A DNA stretch of 64,000 nt, taken from positions 17,422,001 through 17,486,000 of the forward strand of contig JBHGNT010000001.1 in NCBI GenBank assembly GCA_043228905.1, read 5' to 3'. Origin of the DNA: Azolla caroliniana. Lineage: Eukaryota > Polypodiophyta. Positions 9,748 through 19,705 of the stretch are shown one piece after another. Position numbers and translations under genes: made by a program. A model generated the notes under the pieces. That model ran no database searches. It saw only the letters and a program-made list of their open reading frames with translations, and was not told where the DNA came from. Numbering within the stretch: the stretch's first letter is position 1; every line of letters begins with the position of its first letter.

Positions 9748-11640
9748 GTGGGCCGAGATGGCCAACCAGATGATGAAACAGCAAGTAATGGAGACTCTGT
9801 CGTGCATTCCCCGCGCAGGAAGCCGAGGAGACGACTTACGCGCAAGGAAAAAGGCAAGAAGAAAATGTTGGAATACGACTTTGGCGGTGCCCAGTCATAT
9901 CGGAGTGAGTTTGACTACGGGCCACCTGAAAAAGAACCTCCACGGAAGAGGTCGATAGTAGCTGAGAAGGTCACTAAATCGGATAATCTCGAATTACGCC
10001 GATCTACCCACCTCAAAAACCCCGTAAAGAGATATGGGTATAATGAGTACATGGCACACCACTACATGTACATGACACGAGTGGCGGAAGTGCGTGAGCC
10101 AGAGAGCTATGTAGAAGCGGCGATGGACGCAAATTGGCGTGCCGCGATGGAGGAAGAGATGTGCGCCTTAACGCAGAACGAGACATGGGACCTAGTTGAC
10201 GCACCGAAGGGTGTAAAGCCGATTCGTTGCCGGTGGGTGTATAAAGTGAAACACAACACGGACGGCTCCGTCAACCGCTACAAGGCCCGTTTAGTAGCGA
10301 AAGGGTACGCACAGAAGCACAGTGTGGACTATGACGAGACCTTCACGCCTATCGCGAAGATGACTACCGTGCGAGTCTTGCTAGCCATAGCAGCAGCAAA
10401 GGGGTGGCACTTACATCAAATGGATGTAAAGAACGCGCTCTTGCAAGGTGATCTTGAGGAGCAGGTGTACATGGTACAGCCCCCCGGATTTCTAACCGAA
10501 CAAAACACCTTGGCAATTTGCCGATTGAAGAAATCCTTATATGGACTAAAGCAAGCCCCACGAGCTTGGAACGCAGAGATTACGCAACATCTGCGTAGGA
10601 TGGGGTTTGTGTCGTCGAAATCGGATTCTTCTCTATTTGTTCGGCAAGGTCAATATGGACCGGTTAGCATGCTCTTGTACATTGATGATTTAGTCATCGC
10701 CAGTGCTGACCTTGACGAAATCCGCCGCGTGAAGTCTCAGCTTGCGGCATCGTTTGAAATGAAGGATCTCGAAGACCTTCATTACTTCCTCAAGATCGAA
10801 GTGATCCGTACCCCCAAAGGCATATTGATCAGCCAGCATCATTACACGTTGAATATGCTCTTCAAGTTCGGGATGGCAAATTGTAAGCCCATCAAGACCC
10901 CTCTGGACAAAAACGTAAAGCTTCGCCAAGATTCGAGAAAGGCGTGTGACCCAACACAGTTTAGACATATTGTCAGGAGCCTTATCTATTTGACGATTAC
11001 TCGGCCGGATCTTAGCTACCCAGTCGGCTTAATCAATCAATTCATGTCACAGCCTACGGCCGAACACTTTCAGTGCACGCAACGGATATTGTGATATGTC
11101 AGCGGCACGAAAGACATGGTGTTGCTATATCGAGCAGGTGTAGCCAAACAGTTAGTCGGCTACACGAATGTTGATTGGGTCGGAAACGCCAGTGATCGTA
11201 GATCCACATCCAGATACACCTTCTCATTAGGAAGTGCGGCGATCACGTGGAGCAACAAAAAGCAGCCGACAGTGGCACTGTCAAGCACGGAGGCCGAATA
11301 TCGAGGGGCGACTATCGCTACGTGCGAAGTCATTTGGCTGAAACGGCTATTACGGGATCTGTAGGTAGAGGTGTTTGATCCGACGACGATCTTTTGTGAC
11401 AACCTCAGCAGTATCCACCTTGCAAAGAACCCTGATTTCCATGCCTGGACAAAGCACATTGAGGTGCATTACCATTTTGTCCGCGAGCGAGTCCTTTCAG
11501 GTGAAGTCGAACTGGTGCATGTTCCGACTGATCGGCAGGTTGCCGACATCTTCACCAAGCCTCTTGGTCTCGACAAGTTGTGGCATTTCTCGGGTGAGCT
11601 TGGGTTGCGTCACCTCGACACGCCAAACTTGAGGGGGAGA
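9748..11640 (+). pseudogene. Reverse transcriptase and RNase H of copia A
   Basis: RT begins in the region before ALTQNETWDLVDAPKG and includes [28 protein letters not shown] and the catalytic LLYIDDLVI box (about 10,676). RNase H includes YTNVDWVGN, STEAEYRGA and ADIFTKPLG. Stops at 11,093 (near the RT/RNase H boundary) and 11,362 interrupt it; a phase change occurs before 11,116. A purine-rich ACTTGAGGGGGAGA tract at about 11,627-11,640 marks the usual end of a copia element of this type, yet coding continues beyond it. Confidence 0.88.
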
Positions 11641-12176
11641 AAGGAAGACGAACAGGAGCAAGAGCGTGAAAGGAGCGGAGTTGTTCATCACGGCGGAAGT
11701 GACCATGATGAGGAATCGGATGAAGAATTCGATTTCGGACCGGCTGAAGAAGCCGAAGAAGAAAACAAGGGCTGCAATCATAAGAAGGAGCCGAGGACAA
11801 CTAAATCAGGAGGATATACAGCCAAGAAGGGCGTAAAGGCCAAGACCAAGACGTGGTCTGATGTAGTCAAAGGCCTAAAGACTGAAGACGAATTGGAGAC
11901 AGCCAATTCAAATGAATGCGGAATTCAATCGGAATGTTCGATTTGGTTACGCTGAATCAACTGAAGGCCATGCGGAGAAAAGGGCAGCGAAGGACGCGCC
12001 GACACCGCGATAGCAAGGGAGTTGAGAAGGGCTGAACAAGCAGACAAGCCAACCGAAAGGCTCAAAGCGCGTGGAATTGAACAGGTCGAGGAGCACGAGC
12101 AAGGTATGAAGCCAGAAGGAACTGGAGCGTAGATCCGGAAGAACGGACAGAACCTCAAGTTGAGCTTGAGGGGGTG
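11641..12176 (+). pseudogene. Extra 3' coding region of copia A after RNase H
   Basis: The RNase H frame stays open through an internal polypurine tract to a stop at 11,953, adding about 105 very charged residues (Glu/Lys/Arg-rich). It includes the block KGLKTEDELET that recurs in copia B (EKTEDELET) and copia E (KGLKPEDELEN) at the same relative place. After the stop, other frames continue to encode a basic Arg/Gly-rich tail resembling that of copia B. A second polypurine tract, GCTTGAGGGGG, follows just before the LTR. Function unknown; it could be a C-terminal extension of Pol or a separate small nucleic-acid-binding protein. Confidence 0.6.
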
Positions 12177-12597
12177 TGTTGAGAGACAAGCTCAACATTC
12201 GGTGTGTAATCGGTGCGTAACCCAGTGCGTAAACTGGGTACGTAAAACTGTGCACACAATAGGGCGTAGCGGTGCGTAAACCGCAAGGCCGTTAGAAAGA
12301 TATTCCTCGAAAGGAATAAATTTGGGAGTTTGTGTAGTCGGCTCATTTATGAGTGTCAAGTACTGTCAGTACTTGTGTCAGCCTGATTGTCAGGGCTTGT
12401 ATAAAAGGTGCTCACTGAGCACGGTGTATACTGACAGAACAGAGTGTCATTTTAAAATCTGAGTTTTCTGTTGTCTGCTCTCTCTCCATCTCCATCTCCA
12501 TCTCTGCGTTTTCTGTGTTTTACCGAATTGTCTTATTCCTTTGAACTGTATACTCTATGTTTTACGCACACGCTTCCGCACAACGTATTATTTTACG
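12177..12597 (+). repeat. 3' LTR of copia A
   Basis: 421 bp homologous to 6,808-7,229, preceded by a polypurine tract and followed by the target copy GCGTA. The last two bases are CG instead of CA. Confidence 0.93.
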
Positions 12598-13302
12598 GCG
12601 TATAACAACTCCAAGCATACATCGACGGGATATAGTCCTTTTATGTTGATGTATGGTTTTCAACCACGAGCCCCAATTGATGTTAATATACATCATGATG
12701 AGTTGCGAAGTACGCAAAACTTTCTTCGGGATATGCAAGATATGTTGCATATTGCACGAGATAATATAAAAATAGCTCAAGATAGAGCGCGTTTTTACAC
12801 CGATCATAATAGGAAACCTTGTGTATTCAACCTTGGACAGAAGGTATTTTTACGTGTACCTCACAATTCTAAGACATTGTCTACAGGTAAGTACGCTAAG
12901 TTAGCCCCACGGTTTTGTGGACCTTTTCAAGTCCTCAAACACATTGGTTCATCAACCTATCGTCTCGCTCATCCCGATGGCGTTGAAATTCATCCAGTTT
13001 TTCATGAAAGTCGTCTAAAAGAACTTCTAGGTTCTTGCGACAATACAGTTACAACTGAAACTCTGGTTACTTCTGAAGAATTATCTTCTAAACCACATGT
13101 ACCAGAAAGAATTCTCAATGTTAAAACAAAAAATCTGCGTACTAAAATAATCCGAGAATATAAAATTAAATGGATGGATAAATCTATCAAAGATGCCACA
13201 CGGGAACGCGAAAATACTCTTGGAACTAACTTCCCTAACTTTCCATTGCAAGAGTGCAATGTTTTAAAGAGGGGGGAGTATGTTACGGGCATGCCCATAT
13301 AA
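12598..13302 (+). pseudogene. Old chromovirus, piece 3: integrase C-terminus and chromodomain-like end
   Basis: The frame resumes exactly at the FAYNNS motif split by copia A (AYNNSKHTSTGYSPF) and continues open to 13,302. It covers the integrase C-terminal domain (FCGPFQVLKHIGSSTYRL, HPVFHESRLKE) and a degenerate chromodomain-like end (LRTKIIREYKIKW). The latter matches the C-terminal module of ordinary plant chromoviruses such as the Tekay/Reina group. The ORF runs into the polypurine tract and LTR. Confidence 0.85.
13266..13280 (+). other. Polypurine tract of the old chromovirus
   Basis: AAAGAGGGGGGAGTA directly precedes the LTR start TGTTACGGGC. Confidence 0.85.
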
Positions 13303-13712
13303 TATCCCGTGGTGAGAATTACCGTAGTATTCTATACACGTGGAGACTGTAAAGAAGGGGAGGATTACTTTTAATCCTCGGGATTGAGACAACCCATTAG
13401 GTCCAGTGTGAACTTGCTTGGGGGGCCTTGGGTATCGCTATAAAAATGAGGCCTAGCTACCCTCATTTCTTCATATCTTGACTACGTCGAGACTCTGTTT
13501 CGTGGTGGGTCAACTCTTGTGGCGAGCGCGCCAGCACCAGGTATGACTCGACGCCACGACGGTGGTATGGGACGCCAATCGAGGCTCGAGTCCGTCTCGA
13601 TCCTTTCGCTCGAGGGTGGTTGGGTGGATCAACACCCTTCTTTCTCTCTCTCCTTTCTATCTATCTATCTTTTAACCTTATCATATGCTTACCTTAGATC
13701 ATAACTCTAACA
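13281..13712 (+). repeat. 3' LTR of the old chromovirus
   Basis: 432 bp from TGTTACGGGC to CTCTAACA, with TGTTA/TAACA terminal inverted repeats. A TATA-like CTATAAAAATG lies near 13,438. The following five bases GTGTG (13,713-13,717) are the expected target duplication; its partner and the 5' LTR lie left of the window. Confidence 0.88.
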
Positions 13713-14600
13713 GTGTGATTGAAGGACATTGCTTCCACAAAACTCCTATATGGGTGTTTTGGGTTACATTACACACATCTTCCAAACCCATAAAAATCTC
13801 ATGACAAAGGATAAAGTGAGCCTTGAGAGTAATGCCCTCATTAGCAATATATTAAAAATACTTTTTGAATGTGTATATGAGCAATGCAATATGCAAAATT
13901 GATCAACATTTCCATTATTGTGAAAGGACACTTGATCATAAATAGAGAGTCAACACTAGCATCAATCCCTAATATGAATATGCATCCCTTGTGTTATGAA
14001 CACAATGATATTGATTTCAACTCTTATGTTGTGGAAACAAAATTTTGTTTAACCGTATTTGAGAGATCAAATTTGCCAACATGCATGTAGTTGACACATG
14101 AAAACTAGGAACATGAGGCCTGATTGTTTTAATAGTGAAACCTAGGGTTGTGACCTTGGGTCATAAACAATCAAGCGTTATGAATAGAATGTTATTATGA
14201 ACAGAATGTTATTGGTCACAACCCTTATGTTGTGGAAAAGAGATTTGTATTCCGCCATAACGGAGAAGACATTTGTGAGTGTGCATGTAGTTGACACATG
14301 AAAACTAGGAACATGAAGCCTAATTCGTTTAAATAAGAAAACCTAGGGTTGCGAAAAAGAGATATATCTACATGCATTTACATAGATGCAAGGAGTTTTG
14401 AAGAAGCTCACAATGAAGACTTTTAGAATGTTACAAACTTACAAGTAGAGCATTTTGTGATCGACAACTTTGATTAACTCTTGCAAAAATCCTCGTGTCA
14501 CTGTTTGAGTGGACCTTGATTATAACACACCCAACTTACCGACATTGTTTACAATCCATATTAGAAGGTTCTATTATGATTGTTTCATAAAGCCATATGT

Positions 14601-14680
<80 letters not shown>

Positions 14681-16425
14681 GGATAAGTATAGGAGACCCT
14701 TGGATAGTGAACTTCCAAAGCTATACAATAGGATCTCACAACTAAAAGCTTGCATTCATACGTTCCCAAACATCAAAGCTTTAAGAAATAGTCTGTAATG
14801 AAATGGATTTTTGGAAATTTGAAATTAGAAACCATTGGGTTGTTGAATGTGAAATTGTTAGGAATGTGGTCTCTTCAAATTTTAACATCACAAAAACCTT
14901 GAGTCCATATTTGTAGAAGTCCATATTTGTAGACCATGAGCTCAAACTACAAACACTCTTGAACCCACAACCTTTACGTTGCAAAGGACAAACAAGCTTT
15001 ATCATCATGCTTGTTTTGCCTCGATAACCTACATCAAGAATTCATGGACTCAAATCAATGGGGGGGCGAAGATCATTATAATGTAATCACAATTCTTTTC
15101 ACGATTACCAACATGTATGTGATATACTATTGACTCCATTGGAGCGGTTAGAAATTTGACTAACTGTGTACTATAGTAGTGTGTGGATGATACAATAAGA
15201 AAATAGTATTTCTTCAATTCAAACCCAATAGCTGTTTGACTCAGTGAATAGTGTGCAACTATAAGAAATATTTCTTCGAAGCGACTTGCCTATTCCAACA
15301 ACATTCCTAGGAATTCTAGTATGTGTGTACAAAGAGACAAATGGAAGGTTTTAACTAGTCCATGTATGTAACAATAGAAGTTGTTTCTTTTATTATGTAT
15401 GTAACAAAATTCTCACATGACAATAATGACCATGTTTAGTAACAATTTATATATTTGGCTAGCAGCTAGATATATATTGTTTTTTAGTGATTTTATTTCG
15501 TCATACTACTGTGTGTGAGTGAGTGCACTGTGTATCCGCAGCCCTTGTGGGCTTGCTTAACACACGCATAGTAGTGGTAGTAGTAGTACTATTACTGTTG
15601 TGTTGGTGGTGGTGTTTTTGGGGCCAGTACAAAAAAAGGAGTCCTTTTTCCGGGTTTCTGTTTTCCGAAGACATAAAAAAAGGCTTTCTTTCGTACGAGA
15701 GCCAAATCCATCACGTCCATTCATTTCATAATGACACCAAAATAAACTGACGATGAGCTAAGTGACAAGTCCTATACTACATATGTATGTATGCATAATG
15801 CATAGTATGTACATACATACACACACCGCAGCTTCAAAAAAAAGGAATGACTTAGGAGGGGGGGTGGATGCAATATGGAGGTGGAGGGCCGGGGCTTCAT
15901 TTACCATATACATACATACATACATGCATACATACATACATACATACATACATGTATGTTTATGCATCGATTAAAGTGCGACATCCTTCCCCCATCTGTA
16001 GAAGAAGGAAGAAGAAGAAGTTGATGACGTTTCGTAGTTGGGTACAAGATATATACATGTTATATGTTACCTGGCTGGCTGGCTGGCTGCCGAAGAAGAA
16101 GACGGGGACGGGATGGGTTCCATTTATTTATTATTTAAATATATGTATGTATGTACATAGTTAGTTTGGTGGACGTGTGTGTTTACTGTGATTGGAGGGA
16201 GGGAAAGTGGTTGTGGGAGGGGGGGCAGTCGGAAGAATCCAGTGACGCCAAGTACATATGTATGTATGTATGTATGTACATATATGAAAGTGGGTGAACA
16301 TATATATATATATATATACATATATCTCCCTCCCTCCCATCTTCAACACCATCTCACTTCTTCTTGCATCGCATCCCATGATCATCCATTCCAATCTCTC
16401 CAAATTTAATTCTTCTTCTTCTTCT

Positions 16426-16472
<47 letters not shown>

Positions 16473-16780
16473 TGGTCATGTGGTGGTTGCAAATAATTTG
16501 GCAATTTATTATTTCATCCTCAATCGATGAATAGTTCGTCTTTCATTTTATTTCTTTATTACTTCCCATAATAATTGTCAATAAAATGTTCATTTATTTC
16601 ATTGTTATTCATATCCATCAATGAACAATCGATTGGAAATCATAAAACTCTGCCAGTTTAAATGAACAGATTGAAAACGTTCAAACAGTTGATGATGATC
16701 ATCTCCCTATTACCAATTGAAGCCATCGCAGCCCAACTGCTTTTTCTTCTCTTTTGAATGTTGCAGTTAAGAACCCCAGG
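13713..16780. other. Intergenic DNA with microsatellites, no gene seen
   Basis: No coding region with family resemblance was found. A roughly 200-bp direct repeat is visible: the stretch ending GACACATGAAAACTAGGAACATGA...CCTAGGGTTG occurs at about 14,022-14,150 and again at about 14,223-14,350. Simple repeats are frequent, including (CATA)n near 15,905-15,955, (TATG)n near 16,257-16,276, (AT)n near 16,301-16,318 and (CT)n near 16,430-16,468. Confidence 0.6.
14603..14679 (+). repeat. (AC)n microsatellite
   Basis: About 38 uninterrupted AC repeats. Open frames through it (poly-His-Thr or poly-Cys-Val) are artefacts. Confidence 0.97.
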
Positions 16781-16789
16781 AAAACCTCC

Positions 16790-16835
16790 TATAAAACTAG
16801 GATTTCCTTCATTCAAATTTGTTACATACATAAAG

Positions 16836-16881
<46 letters not shown>
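16790..16881 (+). promoter_or_regulatory. Probable promoter and CT-rich leader of the serine-rich gene
   Basis: TATAAAA at 16,790-16,796 is followed about 40 bp later by a long (CT)n tract (16,836-16,881), a layout common in plant core promoters and 5' UTRs. A transcription start near 16,820 would give a leader with a six-codon upstream ORF at 16,997-17,017 and a good splice donor (GAAGG/GTGAG) at about 17,015. The link to the CDS at 19,706 is inferred from position and strand only. Confidence 0.4.
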
Positions 16882-16882
<1 letters not shown>

Positions 16883-16996
16883 GGTCTATCGAAATCCCCC
16901 CTCACCCCCCCTCCCCTGCAATCGGAAAATCAGAGCTCCTTTGTCTTTTTCTCATCGGAATTATTCCATCCATTCAGCGGCGTTTTAATTTCTAAA

Positions 16997-17017
16997 ATGG
17001 ATTTTCCTGAAGGGTGA
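16997..17017 (+). other. Short upstream ORF overlapping a splice donor
   Basis: ATG GAT TTT CCT GAA GGG TGA. Its stop codon is part of the donor-like GGGTGAG. In unspliced RNA it is a closed 6-codon uORF; after splicing at this donor the frame would instead run into the next exon. Confidence 0.35.
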
Positions 17018-19705
17018 GATTTTGTTCTTGATTGATGTTTTCTTGAAGAATTTAACCTACTTCCATCTTAATTGAGTGCGGATATTTAGTTAATCTGATT
17101 TCTATCAATAAATGGTTTCATTGTGTGGAATAGGCTGATGAACTGTAAGCAAGATGTTGGTTTAGTAGCGGACCGATTTTTCATAGATCTCATGAGTGTG
17201 TATCAAAGTTGGGTGATACATTATGGATGAAACGATTTATGAGAGTCGAATAACCCTGCTGACTAGTTGCTATCAATTAACTGGAATAACTCTGAAAATT
17301 GAGCTATAGGTCGTGGGGATTTAATGATTGATTTATAGCCGAACTGACCAAATTAGTGGTGTGCAATATCTGGATTAGTACTGAAATTGGATCATTCACT
17401 GTGGGGGAAAAAAACTGGCCCGAGAAATATTGGGCCATTCAGTATAGGTAAACAAATGATAGTGGACAACTAAATTATGGGTAAATTAGCTGTCGATTGG
17501 GGCGATAAATTGTGGTTTGCTTATTCTGATTATTTTTGGAATGAAGTGGATAGATTTCAGGATTGAGATAATCTCATCTGAAGACTCAAGATGTAGACCG
17601 TGCCAGTTAATTAATTGGAGGGGGTGGGGAGATGATTGAGATTAACAAAAATTGGGGCAACTAATCAGCCTTTTAGCTGAAAGGTTTTGATCAGCTTCAT
17701 TTGGACGATCATTTGCTCTCCGTACCCCGTCTCTCTCCCTCTCTCGTTTGTCTTTCTCGTTCTCTCTCTTGTGTGCGTGTCTTGCGGTCTCTGCTCCCTA
17801 CCTCTTTCAATCAAATCGGAAATAAAAATAATCCAACCCACTTGTTATTCCTCTTCTTAGAACCCAATCCCTCCAGTACACTCAGGGTAAAAACCGAAGG
17901 GCTTTCTTTTTAAAGCATGAGAGAGAGAGAGAGAGAGAGAGACTAGAGAGAGAATGTGTGTGTGTGGAATGTAGAGTTACAACTTACTATGTGTCCTGCA
18001 CCCCTTTTTCTTTCACATTTGAAGGAACACACACACATACATACATACATACCCAAGTAACATGTCTGAGACTGTCAGTGAAGCGACAGATGGATAGATA
18101 GAACACACACACACACACACAGAGCTCATGAGAATTGGCCACACCAATATATTTGTCAGTGAAGGGATTGATAACCCACAGACACACCCCCACCCCACAT
18201 GTGTGTTTTGTGAATATATTTACTGATAATAATTGTACTACTACTACTACTCTTTTTCAAGAGTCACGTTTCTGCCATGCCCCTCCCCTCCCCACTACTC
18301 TCTCTCTTTCTGCGTGGATGTGTCTCTTAACTTTAGGGGGGGGGGGGGGGGGGGGGTAAACCTAATGCGCTTGCATTTTGCATTGGAAGAACATGGATAA
18401 TAATAATGGAGCATTTACACAAATTAAACACACACTTTGAGAGAGAGAGAGAGAGGGAGAGAAAGAGCCAGATATATGTATGTACGTGAATGTAGAGTGT
18501 ATGTACACGAATGTAGAGAGAGATGAGAGCATATCTCTAGAGAGTGGTGGAGACCCCCATATCCATAAATGTGTGTGTAGAGAGAGAGAGAGAGAGAGGC
18601 TGAGAGTGGCCGGCCCATTATCTGTCTCTTCTGCCTGCTTCAGTCTAATTAATCCAGAGATTGAGGCTATTGTTGGTGTCTAGAGAGAGAGAGAGAGAGC
18701 GCCATTTCTGAATCCACTTCTCGTCTGTTCTTCTCCTTGAATGCACAAATTAAACCTGAGATTGAGGCTAGATACTGGGTTTTAGAGCTTTGTTTGTACA
18801 GTTCTAGAGAGAGAGAGAGAGACAGAAGGTAGTGTGATAGATGGAGACACAGAGAAAGAGATAGAGAGAGACAACGAAAGAGAGAGAAAGAGGAGGGAGA
18901 GAGAGAGAGAAACCATATCTCTGTCGTTTGTTCCTACTCTAATCTGCTCTTCTCTAAGAATTGTTGGAAAGCCTAGAATTGGCGTTACGTCTTGTTTACT
19001 CTGTTTTTATAGATTGATAGATATATGGATAGAGAGCCCATTTCTAGTGAAGGTTATTCCTCTCTGCAGTTAGTTCCCTTTCCTCATTTTCAAGAATGTG
19101 AGGGTGTTATTATTCCTGCAGAACTCATAGACCTTCCTCTTCCTCTCTTCTCGCAACCTCTTGGTGATCTTTCATCATTACAAATAAATCTTCAGGCATC
19201 CTTCCAACAACCAAGTATTCTATGAACCAGGACCTGGCTCTGGCTGGGTAATATTCCATTATATATCTCTCTTCATCCATAGTCATGGTCCATGATGTTT
19301 ATCGCTTCTTAACTGTAATGATTGAAGTCCTTTACAAGATGTACCACCATTCTGCAGGGCTCCTTCAGTCCTACACATACACTAACATGCAATCATAGAT
19401 AGATAGATACACATACGAAACACATATAAATAAATCCTCACATGTATAATAAGCGCGCATGTAAGATGAATTGGTTGTTGTGTATGTGCATGTGCGTCCA
19501 GGCAATACAGCCTTGTGAATGCAAAGTCCAGCCGATCAATCTCAGGAAAGTTTTTTGTGCATTTTCTGCAGGGCAGAACGAAACGCAAGCTAGCCTCCAG
19601 TCGTAGACAGGATGATAATTGGACGGATTGGGCAGCAAGTAAGTAAGTAAGTACATGAGGGATATCTGAGTTCTGACGGAGTGATTGTGTCTGCCCTGTT
19701 ATTTA
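17018..19705 (+). other. Probable intron/leader region with simple repeats
   Basis: AT-rich sequence, then many GA/CT and CA simple repeats (for example near 17,920-17,943, 18,440-18,465 and 18,788-18,905) and a run of 21 G (18,336-18,356). A short open frame at 19,025-19,225 (MDREPISSEGYSSLQLV) has good codon content and several acceptor-like TTCCTGCAG or CTCTCTGCAG sites nearby, so it could be an extra exon. I cannot decide the exon structure. Confidence 0.35.

Larger units (their letters stand above)
6808..12597 (+). mobile_element. Copia A (Tork/Tnt1-like), complete but broken
   Basis: 5,790 bp. The LTRs are 6,808-7,229 and 12,177-12,597, starting TGTTGAGAGACAAGC. The target duplication is GCTTA (6,803-6,807) against GCGTA (12,598-12,602), one mismatch. 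The tRNA-Met primer site is 7,230-7,241 and the polypurine tract is just before 12,177. The element lies in the integrase FAYNNS motif of the old chromovirus. Domain order gag-PR-IN-RT-RNaseH confirms Ty1/copia. It belongs to the same family as copia B (23,680) and copia E (46,948, minus), which also share an extra coding stretch between RNase H and the 3' LTR. Confidence 0.95.

Noticed and set aside
14509-14798. His-Thr and Cys-Val repeat ORFs
   Set aside because: Pure products of the (AC)n microsatellite.
15758-16409. ORFs with MYVCMYVC or YIHTYIHT repeats
   Set aside because: Produced by (CATA)n/(TATG)n simple repeats; no other coding evidence.
19685-19705. Seven extra N-terminal residues for the serine-rich protein
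   Set aside because: They would need a TTG start; TGA lies immediately upstream and the first ATG is at 19,706.
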